From: RGIG4576 sp964613095
GTDB taxonomy: Bacteria > Bacteroidota > Bacteroidia > Bacteroidales > Muribaculaceae
Length of the DNA stretch: 64,000 nt
Assembly (NCBI GenBank): GCA_964613095.1
Contig: CAZTFX010000001.1
Span: 1 to 64,000 of the forward strand
Reading direction: 5' to 3'
Part shown: piece by piece, positions 9,270-18,428 of the stretch
How the letters are laid out: the number at the start of each line of letters is the position of its first letter
Position numbering within the stretch: the stretch's first letter is position 1
Program-made: the position numbers and the translations under genes
Notes under the pieces: generated by a model
The model's input: the letters and a program-made list of their open reading frames with translations, nothing else
Databases searched by the model: none
What the model was told of the DNA's origin: nothing

Positions 9270-10211
9270 CTATTTTATCAAATATTGAGAACTGATTGAT
9301 TGATAATTGTGTACGCGACGAATAGTATCAGCAAACAAAGGTGCAACACTTAAAATGTGTGCTTTTGTACAGCCTTTTGTATATGGGATACTATTGGTGA
9401 AAATCATTTCGGTAAGAGGACTATTTTGAACACGTTCAGAGGCAGGATCGCTCATGATTGCATGTGACGCTAATGCCCGAACAGAACGTGCTCCATTGTC
9501 AATCATTAATTGTGCCGCTTTGCATATTGTTCCTGCTGTATCAACCATATCGTCAACGATGATGACATCTTTATCTTCCACATCACCTATGATTGTCATT
9601 GTTTCAACTACATTGGCTTTTGCGCGTTGTTTATGGCACAATACTAGTGGTGTGTTTAAGTATTTAGCGTATGAGTTAGCTCTCTTAGCTCCACCAACAT
9701 CAGGTGATGCAATAACCAAATCTTTAAGTTTCAATGATTGTATGTATGGAATAAAACAAGATGAGGCATATAAGTGGTCTACCGGAACATTGAAGAAACC
9801 TTGTATTTGATCGGCATGTAAATCCATTGTGATAAGGCGATCGATACCTGCTGCGCTTAGAAGATCGGCAACAAGTTTTGCTGCGATAGAAACACGTGGT
9901 TTATCCTTGCGGTCTTGACGTGCCCAACCAAAATAAGGCATTACAGCTATGACTGATTTTGCCGAAGCACGTTTTGCTGCGTCAATCATAAGAAGTAATT
10001 CCATTAGGTTATCACTGTTGGGGAATGTTGATTGAACAAGATAAACTTCGCAACCGCGAATAGATTCTTCAAAACAAACTTCAAATTCGCCGTCAGCAAA
10101 ATATTGAATGTTCATTTTACCCAGTTCAATGCCAAGCTCTTTACAAATTTCTTCAGCCATGTAGCGTGATTTTGTACCGCTGAAAACTTTGATGGTTGTT
10201 GAGTTACTCAT
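9270..10211 (-). CDS. prs: Ribose-phosphate pyrophosphokinase (PRPP synthetase)
   Basis: Makes PRPP from ribose 5-phosphate and ATP for purine, pyrimidine, histidine and NAD synthesis. The protein has 313 residues from ATG 10211. A start at 10232 is also open, but the -7 promoter element at 10246-10253 would put it almost on the transcription start, so the inner start is chosen. Conserved elements are FSGTKSRYMAEEIC at the N-terminus, the divalent-cation region DLHADQIQGFF at about 130 and the PRPP-binding loop VDDMVDTAGT at about 220. It is monocistronic, with a promoter and a weak terminator of its own. Confidence 0.96.
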   Translation of the reverse strand: MSNSTTIKVFSGTKSRYMAEEICKELGIELGKMNIQYFADGEFEVCFEESIRGCEVYLVQSTFPNSDNLMELLLMIDAAKRASAKSVIAVMPYFGWARQDRKDKPRVSIAAKLVADLLSAAGIDRLITMDLHADQIQGFFNVPVDHLYASSCFIPYIQSLKLKDLVIASPDVGGAKRANSYAKYLNTPLVLCHKQRAKANVVETMTIIGDVEDKDVIIVDDMVDTAGTICKAAQLMIDNGARSVRALASHAIMSDPASERVQNSPLTEMIFTNSIPYTKGCTKAHILSVAPLFADTIRRVHNYQSISSQYLIK

Positions 10212-10245
10212 ATTGATGTTATTGTTGAACAATTATTATTTTTTG

Positions 10246-10253
10246 CAAATTTA
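10246..10253 (-). promoter_or_regulatory. Promoter -7 element for prs
   Basis: On the minus strand the bases read TAAATTTG, a match to TAnnTTTG, 35 bases before the chosen prs start. It supports the start at 10211 rather than 10232. The -33 element is not clear. Confidence 0.55.
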
Positions 10254-10283
10254 GTATATTTGATTGTTTAGTCTAAGTAAAAA

Positions 10284-11984
10284 TCAATTTTTTTTCACAG
10301 AAATTTTCCCTTTTTTCGCCGTGAGTTTCCAGATAACTGCATTAAACGGCTCAATAGTTGTATTAAATGGGGTATTTGCAGCCAATGTAAATATTTCTTT
10401 CTTTCCATTTAATAATTCTACTCCATTGTATTCGCCTTGAATTAGTTTCAAGTAATCAAAAGCATGTGCCGGAATGTCAATATTGACGTTGGCTGTTTCA
10501 TTACCGAAGTTTACGGCAATGAGAAGTGTTTCATCTTCAAAATGTCGTAGATATGTATAATGACGATGTGGATTTACATTGTTATAGTTTACATACATAA
10601 GATCGAAAAATTCGCCCTTGTATATTGCTTTTTCTTTATTACAAAGTGTTAGTATGTGCTTATAAAGGTTTCTCAGTCTTTTTTCCTCTTTGGTAAGTAA
10701 CATTGTGTTACATTTACCATTGTTATACCATCTGCACACACTTGGAATACTCCAATAATCAAATATGGTGGTGCGTCCATCGGCTCCGCTGTAGCCTTCG
10801 GCATCGATACCTTTTTCACCCAATTCTTGACCTTGATAAATCATCATTGGTGCGCGATTTATGGTTGAACTTACTACGAGTGATGGGGTAACAATATCGG
10901 CATTTCCTGCATATTGTGGAGATGCAAAACGTTGTTCATCGTGATTCTCCAGAAAATTAAGCATGTGATCGTTTATACCATCAACTGTTTGCCAGCAGTT
11001 TGTTATCGAAGCTGCTGAAATATTGCAACATTGTACACCTCTTAAAGTGTCATATAATGAAACTTTGTCATACAGATAATCAAAATGTCCATTATAAATA
11101 TAATCGCGATAGATACTTACATCATATATTTCGGCAATAAATTTAATGTTCGGATATTTTTCTTTTACAAGAGGTATTGCCCATCCCCAAAACTCCACAG
11201 GAACCATAAAAACCATGTCGCAGCGGAATGCGTCAATGCCTTTAGATGCCCAAAAACGTAGAATATTGACCATTTTGAACCATGTGTCGGGAATAGGGTC
11301 GAAATGTTTGGAACCGTTTCCATAGTCAACACCATAATTTAATTTAATGGTTTCATACCAATCATTAACTGTTGGAAATGCGGTGAAACAATCGTTTCCG
11401 GTTGCTTTTGCCGGAAATTCAAAGTATGCATCTTGTCCTTGACCTAAATCAAATTGCGGGTGGAAAACCTGTCGGGTAATATAGTAGAAATTGTTGTTAG
11501 GGGTAAACATCATATCTGGGTTGTCGCCTGCCCCAAAATCTTCTATACCGTGAGGCTTTACGTCAGAATGATATTGGCGTGCTACATGATTGGGTACAAA
11601 ATCTATAATAACTTTCATTCCGTTTTCATGTGTGCGTTTCACCAACTCTTCAAATTCTTGCATACGATTTGGGATATTTTCAGCAATATCTGGATCTATA
11701 TCATAGTAATCTTTGATGGCATAAGGGCTTCCGGCATTACCTTTTACTACATGAGGGTTGTCGGGAGTAATCCCGTATGCCGAATAATTGGTTTTTGTTG
11801 CATGCTCAATTACCCCTGTGTACCAAATGTGGGTTACACCGAGTTCTTTTATTGATTTTAAAACTTTATTGTTTATTTGATTCATTTTACCCACACCGTT
11901 TTGTTCAATAGTGCCATTTGGTACTCTGTTGGTACAGGTATTGGTAAATAGTCTTGGAAATAGTTGATATATTATGGGTTTCAT
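10284..11984 (-). CDS. GH13 alpha-amylase family protein, cytoplasmic
   Basis: 566 residues with a (beta/alpha)8 glycoside hydrolase family 13 catalytic domain. Conserved region I is DFVPNH at about 127-132. Region II is FRCDM with the nucleophile Asp at about residue 254, region III is AEIYD with the acid/base Glu at about 285, and region IV is ENHDEQR at about 345. The C-terminal part (about 465-560) looks like the usual beta-sandwich domain. There is no signal peptide, so it should act on imported oligosaccharides or stored glycogen in the cytoplasm; substrate specificity cannot be read. It has its own promoter at 12017 and no sus-type neighbours, so it is not part of a polysaccharide utilisation locus here. 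Confidence 0.92.
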   Translation of the reverse strand: MKPIIYQLFPRLFTNTCTNRVPNGTIEQNGVGKMNQINNKVLKSIKELGVTHIWYTGVIEHATKTNYSAYGITPDNPHVVKGNAGSPYAIKDYYDIDPDIAENIPNRMQEFEELVKRTHENGMKVIIDFVPNHVARQYHSDVKPHGIEDFGAGDNPDMMFTPNNNFYYITRQVFHPQFDLGQGQDAYFEFPAKATGNDCFTAFPTVNDWYETIKLNYGVDYGNGSKHFDPIPDTWFKMVNILRFWASKGIDAFRCDMVFMVPVEFWGWAIPLVKEKYPNIKFIAEIYDVSIYRDYIYNGHFDYLYDKVSLYDTLRGVQCCNISAASITNCWQTVDGINDHMLNFLENHDEQRFASPQYAGNADIVTPSLVVSSTINRAPMMIYQGQELGEKGIDAEGYSGADGRTTIFDYWSIPSVCRWYNNGKCNTMLLTKEEKRLRNLYKHILTLCNKEKAIYKGEFFDLMYVNYNNVNPHRHYTYLRHFEDETLLIAVNFGNETANVNIDIPAHAFDYLKLIQGEYNGVELLNGKKEIFTLAANTPFNTTIEPFNAVIWKLTAKKGKISVKKN

Positions 11985-12016
11985 TAGTGATAAATCAAAG
12001 TAAATAAATTATGTTA

Positions 12017-12024
12017 CAAATATA
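12017..12024 (-). promoter_or_regulatory. Promoter -7 element for the amylase gene
   Basis: TATATTTG on the minus strand, 32 bases before the amylase start codon, in the divergent spacer with the Sua5-like gene. The -33 element is weak. Confidence 0.5.
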
Positions 12025-12096
12025 AAACTTTTATTTAAAAGAAGGAAATTGATATTTATTACTATGGGAATAATATTAGGATTTTTAGTGAAAATT

Positions 12097-12126
12097 TTTG
12101 TATGAAATGAAAAGATGTTAACTTTG
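12097..12126 (+). promoter_or_regulatory. Promoter of the Sua5/sugar transferase/clc/fmt run
   Basis: TTTG at 12097-12100 and TAACTTTG at 12119-12126 with an 18-base spacer, a good match to the Bacteroidota -33/-7 promoter, 22 bases before the first start codon. Confidence 0.65.
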
Positions 12127-12148
12127 TTTTCGAGATTAATAGTAAATT

Positions 12149-12712
12149 ATGGAGGAAGATATAAGGAACTGTATAGAGGTGTTAAAGCGTGGAGGATTGA
12201 TTCTATATCCCACAGATACGGTGTGGGGTATAGGATGTGATGCAACAAATGCCGACGCAGTAAAAAAGGTATATGACTTAAAGCGACGTGAGGATAATAA
12301 AGCAATGCTTGTATTACTGGATAATGTAAATAATCTTGATCGATATGTTCAAGATGTACCGGAAATTGCTTATGAATTGCTGGATGTTGCAGTTAAACCT
12401 CTCACGATAATATATGATAAAGGTTATAATCTTGCTCCTAATTTATTGGGTGAAAATCAAAGTGTGGGTATTCGTGTATCACAAGAGATTTTTTCACAAA
12501 CGTTGTGTAATAAATTCCGTCGTCCGATAGTTTCTACTTCGGCTAATATCAGTGGAGAACCGTCTGCTGCTGTTTTTAAAGATATTTCAACTGAAATAAA
12601 AAACGGTGTAGATTATATCGTTAAATACAGACAGAATGATAATAACAAACATAATCCATCAAGCATAATAAAACTGAGTGCAGATGGTACAATAAAAATT
12701 TTAAGAAAGTAG
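12149..12712 (+). CDS. L-threonylcarbamoyladenylate synthase (Sua5/YciO/YrdC family)
   Basis: 187 residues with a YrdC-like domain covering nearly the whole protein. The motif LILYPTDTVWGIGCDA near residue 16 and the KRREDNKAM segment near residue 47 bind nucleotide and threonine in this family. The enzyme makes threonylcarbamoyl-AMP, the donor for the t6A modification at position 37 of tRNAs that read ANN codons. The protein is short like TsaC/YrdC and lacks the Sua5 C-terminal domain. A YciO-like paralogue cannot be excluded. It starts a plus-strand run and the glycosyltransferase begins 4 bases after its stop, so the two are probably cotranscribed. Confidence 0.9.
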   Translation: MEEDIRNCIEVLKRGGLILYPTDTVWGIGCDATNADAVKKVYDLKRREDNKAMLVLLDNVNNLDRYVQDVPEIAYELLDVAVKPLTIIYDKGYNLAPNLLGENQSVGIRVSQEIFSQTLCNKFRRPIVSTSANISGEPSAAVFKDISTEIKNGVDYIVKYRQNDNNKHNPSSIIKLSADGTIKILRK

Positions 12713-12716
12713 TATC

Positions 12717-14138
12717 GTGATAAGTACAGCACAACAAAGGGCAAAATATGTAATCGGTGATTTTGTTTCATCTGTAGTAGGATGGACAATATTCAATGTT
12801 GTGCGTTATTATATAGGCGAAAAAGCCGCTTATGAATTCTCTTCCTTAGAGGCATATTTAACCTCGTCAATGGTGTTGCTTGGAGAAGTGTTGTTTCCTC
12901 TTATGATGCTTGTTGTTTTTGCCATATCGGGGTTCTACAATGAAGTATTTAGAAAATCTCATGTTCATAATTTTATTACGACTTTCTATTCATCCACGAC
13001 CAATACGATATTAATATTCTTTGTAGCTTTAATAAATGATGTGATTCTTGAACAACGAGGAACCAATTATGAATTATTGTTAATTCTTTTCTCGGTTCTG
13101 TTTGTTTGTACTTTTATGGTACGTTATATTATAACAAATGCGTCAAACCGAAAATTTATAACAGGTGAGTGGCATTATAATGCATTGATAGTAGGAGCAG
13201 GCAGTAAGGCTGTAGCTTTTACCAAGCAATTGAGTGCTACCGATACATATTTAGGTTATAATATTGTGGGGTATGTTCCAATAGAGAAAATGGAACTGGA
13301 CTCAAATGAATATACTATATATGGATTTGACGAACTGGAATTGATTTGTAAGGAAAAAGATATAAAAGAATTAATTGTAGTTCCTGATGGAGATGATGTA
13401 GTTTCATCAATGTCGGTAATCAGCAAATTATATTATTTGGGATTACCGATAAAGATTTCACCTGATATGTACACAATCTTGGTGGGTAAAATGCGTTTAT
13501 CTACGTTGAGAGGTGAACCATTAGTCGATATGTCAAGTTGTGGTATGTCCGAATTTGAAAAAAACATCAAGAGGATATGCGATATTGTTATGTCGTTATT
13601 TGCGTTGGTATTATTGTTCCCATTTTTATTGATAATTGCATTGTTGGTAAAATGTGACTCAAAAGGATGTATTATATATAAGCAATTCAGAATGGGGTAT
13701 CATCGAAAGGAATTTACGATATATAAGTTTAGAACGATGATAGAAAATGCCGAAACAGATGGATGTCCGGCATTATCGAGTGAAAATGATGATAGGATAA
13801 CTAGAATAGGACATATATTGAGAAAATATCGAATAGATGAATTACCTCAATTTTGGAACGTATTAAAAGGGGATATGTCTTTGGTCGGTCCTAGACCGGA
13901 ACGCAGATTTTTTGTGGAAAAAATTGTGCAAAAAGCACCTTTATATTCATTGCTATATCAAGTGAGACCGGGTATAACTTCAATGGGAATGGTAAAATAC
14001 GGTTATGCAACAAGTGTAGAGGAAATGATAGAACGGTTTCGATATGACCTGTTGTATCTCGAAAATATGTCTGTTGCAAATGATATAAAAATTTTAATAT
14101 ATACAATAAAAATAGTTTTCACAGGTAAAGGTATATAA
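12717..14138 (+). CDS. Polyprenyl glycosylphosphotransferase (WcaJ/WbaP-like initiating sugar transferase)
   Basis: 473 residues, GTG start at 12717. The N-terminal half has about four membrane helices (about 10-140) and then a CoA-binding-like Rossmann region (ALIVGAGSKAVAFTKQL at about 160). The C-terminal bacterial sugar transferase domain starts at about residue 283 with KRICDIVMSLFALVLLFPF. It contains YKQFRMGYHRKEFTIYKFRTM, RKYRIDELPQFWNVLKGDMS and LVGPRPE, all signatures of the family. The enzyme should transfer a sugar-1-phosphate to undecaprenyl phosphate in the inner membrane, starting an exopolysaccharide or O-antigen repeat. No other polysaccharide assembly genes are adjacent. The sugar is unknown. 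It sits between the Sua5-like gene (4-base gap) and clc (8-base gap). Confidence 0.92.
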   Translation: MISTAQQRAKYVIGDFVSSVVGWTIFNVVRYYIGEKAAYEFSSLEAYLTSSMVLLGEVLFPLMMLVVFAISGFYNEVFRKSHVHNFITTFYSSTTNTILIFFVALINDVILEQRGTNYELLLILFSVLFVCTFMVRYIITNASNRKFITGEWHYNALIVGAGSKAVAFTKQLSATDTYLGYNIVGYVPIEKMELDSNEYTIYGFDELELICKEKDIKELIVVPDGDDVVSSMSVISKLYYLGLPIKISPDMYTILVGKMRLSTLRGEPLVDMSSCGMSEFEKNIKRICDIVMSLFALVLLFPFLLIIALLVKCDSKGCIIYKQFRMGYHRKEFTIYKFRTMIENAETDGCPALSSENDDRITRIGHILRKYRIDELPQFWNVLKGDMSLVGPRPERRFFVEKIVQKAPLYSLLYQVRPGITSMGMVKYGYATSVEEMIERFRYDLLYLENMSVANDIKILIYTIKIVFTGKGI

Positions 14139-14146
14139 TTCAGTAT

Positions 14147-15958
14147 ATGCAAAAAGAATTGGAAAATAGAAAAGTCGGAAAATCCGATGGTTGGTTTATG
14201 AAAATACTCCAATGGAGAGAAAAGCATATCAAAGAGAAGACATTTATCTTGATATTGGCATTGGTGGTTGGTGTTGCAGGTGGTTTTGCTGCTTTATTAT
14301 TGAAAGATCTAATACATCATTTGTCGGGAATGCTTACAGCTCATTTGGAGATAAGTAATTATAACTATAATTACCTTATTTATCCTGTGATAGGTATATT
14401 ATTGGCAGGAATATTTGTGAGATATATAATAAGAGATAATATATCACATGGAGTAACAAGAGTTCTGTATGCATTATCCCAAAACAAGAGTCGCTTGAAA
14501 TCGCATAATATATATTCATCGGTAATAGCAAGTTCTGTAACAATAGGTTTTGGTGGTTCGGTGGGAGCCGAAAGTCCTATAGTATATACCGGTGCTGCAA
14601 TTGGGTCTAATTTGGGAAGTTTATTCAGATTGTCTCCAAGATTGTTAATGTTGTTGGTGGGTTGTGGTGCTTCAGCCGGAATTGCAGGTATATTCAAAGC
14701 TCCAATTGCAGGTATGCTTTTTACTATTGAAGTTCTTATGATTGATCTTACCGCAGGGTCGGTAATGCCATTAATGATTGCCTCAATTGCCGGAGCTACT
14801 GTAGCGTATGCTTTTACCGGTTATGAACTTGAATTCTTCTTTGCACAAAGTGAACCATTTTATACAGCCGGAATACCGTATGTAATATTGTTTGGTATTT
14901 TTTGCGGATTAATTTCATTGTATTTTACAAAAGTAATGAATATGATGGAACGTATGTTTGGCAAACTTAAAAATGCATGGTTGAAATTTATTGTTGGTTC
15001 GGTGATTTTGAGTACTCTCATTTTTATGTTCCCGCCTTTATACGGTGAAGGATATCAGTTAATGAATATGATGCTCGAAGGGAATTTGAGCCAAATATTT
15101 GATGGAAGTATTTTTTATGAATATCGCAATGATACATGGTGGTTGATCGCCTTTGTAGGACTTATTTTGTTTACTAAAGCATTTGCAACCAGTGCAACCA
15201 ATGGTGGCGGTGGATGTGGTGGAACATTTACGCCATCATTGTTTATAGGATGTTTTGCCGGATTTTTCTTTACGCTATTGTTGAATAATTTAGGGATAAT
15301 CGATAGCACTTTATCTATGAAAAATTATGCGTTAATGGGTATGGCAGGTGTTATGTCGGCTGTTATGAACGCACCATTGATGGGTATATTCCTAGCTGCT
15401 GAAATGACAGGAGGATATGAATTGTTTTTACCTTTATTGATAGTATCTACTATTTCATACGGCACATTCAAACTATTCTCTCCATATAGTATCTATACAC
15501 AACGTCTTGCTCAACGAGGTGAGTTGTTGACTCATGAAAAAGACCGTAGTGTGCTTACGTTGCTTAAAATGGATAGTGTAATAGAAAAAGATTTTAAGGA
15601 AGTACATCCTGATATGACATTAAGAGAGATGTGTGAAGTCATATCACAATCAAGTCGAAATCTTTATCCGGTTACTGATAATAATAATGTATTAGTAGGA
15701 GTTGTATTATTGGATGATATTAGGAATATAATGTTCCGTCCCGATTTGTATGATAAAATGCGAGTACGTAAATTTATGTCGGCTATGCCCGCAAAAATAG
15801 AGTTAGGTCAGTCGATGGATTCGGTGATGAAAATGTTTGATGATACAAAGGCTTGGAATCTTCCGGTGGTAGAACGTGGTAAATATATAGGATTTGTTTC
15901 TAAGTCGAAGATATTTAACTCTTATCGTAGGGTATTGAAACATTATACCGATGAATGA
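14147..15958 (+). CDS. ClC-family chloride channel/transporter with C-terminal CBS domains
   Basis: 603 residues. About ten to twelve membrane helices fill residues 30-445. The ClC selectivity-filter segments are recognisable: GGSVGAESPIVYTG at about 135, with the gating glutamate in GAESP, GIFKAPIAGMLFTIE at about 180, and GGGGCGGTFTPSLFIG at about 350. A CBS pair follows (about 475-600), likely to sense nucleotide. The gating Glu suggests a H+/Cl- exchanger rather than a pure channel, but the first motif is GAESP instead of the common GREGP and the second lacks GREGP, so ion preference is open. It follows the sugar transferase by 8 bases. Confidence 0.92.
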   Translation: MQKELENRKVGKSDGWFMKILQWREKHIKEKTFILILALVVGVAGGFAALLLKDLIHHLSGMLTAHLEISNYNYNYLIYPVIGILLAGIFVRYIIRDNISHGVTRVLYALSQNKSRLKSHNIYSSVIASSVTIGFGGSVGAESPIVYTGAAIGSNLGSLFRLSPRLLMLLVGCGASAGIAGIFKAPIAGMLFTIEVLMIDLTAGSVMPLMIASIAGATVAYAFTGYELEFFFAQSEPFYTAGIPYVILFGIFCGLISLYFTKVMNMMERMFGKLKNAWLKFIVGSVILSTLIFMFPPLYGEGYQLMNMMLEGNLSQIFDGSIFYEYRNDTWWLIAFVGLILFTKAFATSATNGGGGCGGTFTPSLFIGCFAGFFFTLLLNNLGIIDSTLSMKNYALMGMAGVMSAVMNAPLMGIFLAAEMTGGYELFLPLLIVSTISYGTFKLFSPYSIYTQRLAQRGELLTHEKDRSVLTLLKMDSVIEKDFKEVHPDMTLREMCEVISQSSRNLYPVTDNNNVLVGVVLLDDIRNIMFRPDLYDKMRVRKFMSAMPAKIELGQSMDSVMKMFDDTKAWNLPVVERGKYIGFVSKSKIFNSYRRVLKHYTDE

Positions 15959-16001
15959 AAGTTAATTAGAATTTAAGTGAAGTGAGTTAACGTTTTAAAA
16001 T

Positions 16002-16955
16002 ATGAATTATACGAAGGAAAGTTTGAAAATAGTGTTCTTTGGAACACCCGATTTTGCGGTTGAAAGTCTGGATCGTCTTGTTAAAGGTGGATATAATATT
16101 GTAGGAGTTGTTACTATGCCCGATAAGGCTGCGGGAAGAGGACATAAAATGTATCAATCTCCGATTAAAGAATATGCAGTGGAACATGGGTTGAGGCTAT
16201 TACAGCCTGTAAATTTGAAAGACCCTGTGTTTGTGGAGGAGTTACGTAGTTTAAAAGCAGACTTACAGATTGTTATTGCATTTCGTATGATGCCTGAAGT
16301 GGTGTGGAATATGCCACCACTAGGTACATTTAATCTTCACGCTTCATTGTTGCCTAAATATCGTGGAGCTGCTCCTATCAACTGGGCTGTTATGAATGGT
16401 GATACAGAAACCGGTGTTACTACTTTTTTCTTGAAACATGAAATTGATACAGGGGATATTATTCAACAAGAACGTATTTCAATTGTGGAAACTGATAATG
16501 TAGGTGTAATACATGACAAGTTAATGATTCTTGGTGCCGGTATGGTGATTGAAACAGTTGATGCAATTATAGATGGAACTGTGAAACCTATACCACAAGA
16601 GCAGTTATTGAATAAGTATGAAGAGCCAACTCCTGCTCCAAAAATATTTAAGGAAACATGTAAGATTGATTTTACGCGTACTGCACGTGAAGTATATAAT
16701 CATATAAGAGGTTTGTCTCCATATCCGGCTGCGTGGACTGAAATAACGGACTCAACAGGAGTCGTACATACAGTAAAAATCTATGAAACAGCATTACCGA
16801 ATGATAAATATGTGGGGGAAACCGGTGCAGTGATAACGACCAAAGATACATTAACTATTGCATGTCGAGAAGGTTCAATTGAGGTACTTTCTCTACAGTT
16901 GGCAGGAAAAAAACGTATGACAACCGCCGAATTTCTGCGAGGTTTTAAATTCTAA
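16002..16955 (+). CDS. fmt: Methionyl-tRNA formyltransferase
   Basis: 317 residues, full length. It formylates initiator Met-tRNA with 10-formyl-THF in the cytoplasm. The N-terminal catalytic domain has VFFGTPDFAVESL at about 10 and the catalytic region NLHASLLPKYRGAAPI at about 108, holding the Asn-His pair, with the catalytic Asp in HEIDTGDI at about 145. The C-terminal domain (about 207-310) has LSPYPAAWT, typical of Fmt. A hairpin terminator follows at 16966. It sits 43 bases after clc, so it is probably the last gene of that run. Confidence 0.96.
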   Translation: MNYTKESLKIVFFGTPDFAVESLDRLVKGGYNIVGVVTMPDKAAGRGHKMYQSPIKEYAVEHGLRLLQPVNLKDPVFVEELRSLKADLQIVIAFRMMPEVVWNMPPLGTFNLHASLLPKYRGAAPINWAVMNGDTETGVTTFFLKHEIDTGDIIQQERISIVETDNVGVIHDKLMILGAGMVIETVDAIIDGTVKPIPQEQLLNKYEEPTPAPKIFKETCKIDFTRTAREVYNHIRGLSPYPAAWTEITDSTGVVHTVKIYETALPNDKYVGETGAVITTKDTLTIACREGSIEVLSLQLAGKKRMTTAEFLRGFKF

Positions 16956-16965
16956 GATAAAATAT

Positions 16966-17000
16966 ATAGGTGAGATTCTTTGAGTCTCACCTATTTTTCT
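16966..17000 (+). terminator. Rho-independent terminator after fmt
   Basis: Perfect 10-bp inverted repeat (arms 16966-16975 and 16985-16994) followed by a T run. Confidence 0.8.
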
Positions 17001-17055
17001 ATTGTAGAAAAATTATCCTAATTTTAAAAAATTGTGATAAATAAGAGAGTTATGT

Positions 17056-18315
17056 TTATTTGGAAAGTTTATTAAGATAGAATGTGCGCAGTTCATCCCA
17101 TTTATAATATGGGGCATAGTTTGATTCTATCGGTAATGTAACTTCTTCTTCATTTAATAGAGCTTTGATTAATATTTCATCGTTGTTATTATTACGATAA
17201 AAAATGAGTTGGATATTACAAGCCATTGGGAATATGTTTTGAGCTTTCCATTCATTAGCAAGAGTTTCTAATGATTGAACCTGTTTATTACTATTGCCAA
17301 GTTCCATTAACACAGCAAGCGGTAATACGCACACTTCATGTCCAAAACGTAAAGAGGCGCCATTTTTGTTGTTCTTTATTGCATTATCAGCACTTGATAT
17401 TATATTAAGTAACAGATTTTTTTGAATATATGGGTGCTTGTTGCCATATTCGGTTGAATTACCATAACCGAGATACCAAAATTTGTTCCAACGTTCCCAT
17501 AATGAATATATCTCTTCATGAGTGAACAAATCATATAGGTCAAAATCAAAATCATGACTTTGCATATTGCTTGCAATATCAAAAATATTTTCCATTACCT
17601 TATCGGCATTAATACTATCTTTGGCAAAGGATTTACTTTTGATAAGTCGATTGACAAATGCATAGGATGTTACGTCATTGGATGTAATTTGTTTGAAATA
17701 AGCTTTTGCCTTGGTATGAGATTCTTTGAAATTATCGTCGTAGAAATTCATAAAATACATGTCGGCATTACTTGCGTCATGAAAAATACTGATTTGGGGA
17801 TTAAAAGCCTTTAACTCTTGACATTCGTTTTCCATAGATAAAATACATCTTATAACTACGGTAGAGCGTGCTTCAATATGTACATCACCTGAAAAAACTT
17901 CAGGAAAATTATGTGTCATACGTCGAGCAATACCTCTATGTTGTTCTGCACCTAATTCGGATAATTCACCATATCGATTATATGCAGCTTTTTGTATGAT
18001 TTTAAGGCGTCTAAGTGCATCTTTTCCTTTTTCTGTTAAGAATTGATATTTCTCGGCTTTTTCCAGAGCTTCAATAGGTTGATTGTATTGTTCTTCACTT
18101 GTAAGCCACCTACTTCCGTGTCGTCCATAATGTTCAATATGAAAAGATGTAAATCCATTTGGTACAGGTGTGTATTTTATATGAGAACGGTCAGGATATG
18201 CAAGATATGTGTGCGCACTTAATTGTGGATTATCTTTAATTTCATCTTTTATGCTTTTCGCCATTATGCTTTGGGCAAAAAGTATGGTTGTTGCTATAAG
18301 TATTATTCTTTTCAT
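17056..18315 (-). CDS. Secreted histidine-type phosphatase (MINPP/phytase-like)
   Basis: 419 residues with a cleavable signal peptide (MKRIILIATTILFAQSIMA), so probably periplasmic. The histidine acid phosphatase signature HYGRHGSRW lies at about residue 67, with the nucleophilic His in RHGSR. The proton-donor motif is HEV in RFGHEVCVLPL at about 325. Related Bacteroides enzymes of the multiple inositol polyphosphate phosphatase type degrade phytate; that substrate is inferred here. It is a single gene facing fmt, with a maeB gene behind it on the same strand. No partner genes for inositol use are nearby. Confidence 0.85.
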   Translation of the reverse strand: MKRIILIATTILFAQSIMAKSIKDEIKDNPQLSAHTYLAYPDRSHIKYTPVPNGFTSFHIEHYGRHGSRWLTSEEQYNQPIEALEKAEKYQFLTEKGKDALRRLKIIQKAAYNRYGELSELGAEQHRGIARRMTHNFPEVFSGDVHIEARSTVVIRCILSMENECQELKAFNPQISIFHDASNADMYFMNFYDDNFKESHTKAKAYFKQITSNDVTSYAFVNRLIKSKSFAKDSINADKVMENIFDIASNMQSHDFDFDLYDLFTHEEIYSLWERWNKFWYLGYGNSTEYGNKHPYIQKNLLLNIISSADNAIKNNKNGASLRFGHEVCVLPLAVLMELGNSNKQVQSLETLANEWKAQNIFPMACNIQLIFYRNNNNDEILIKALLNEEEVTLPIESNYAPYYKWDELRTFYLNKLSK

Positions 18316-18369
18316 TTTGATTTATATTAAAAGTATAGCAAAGTTATATTTTTTGAGAAAATAAACAAA

Positions 18370-18406
18370 ATAAAAGCCACGACCTATTTATAGATGTGGC
18401 TTTTAT
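18370..18406 (-). terminator. Terminator of maeB
   Basis: Perfect 11-bp inverted repeat (arms 18370-18380 and 18396-18406), immediately downstream of the maeB stop on the minus strand, with A/T tracts on both sides. Confidence 0.75.
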
Positions 18407-18428
18407 CTTATTTAGGAAAAAGAGTTAT

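Noticed and set aside
14380..14697. Antisense ORF of 105 codons inside the ClC gene
   Set aside because: It lies wholly within a gene with clear family motifs; the Pro/Asn-rich translation is a mirror of membrane-helix codons.
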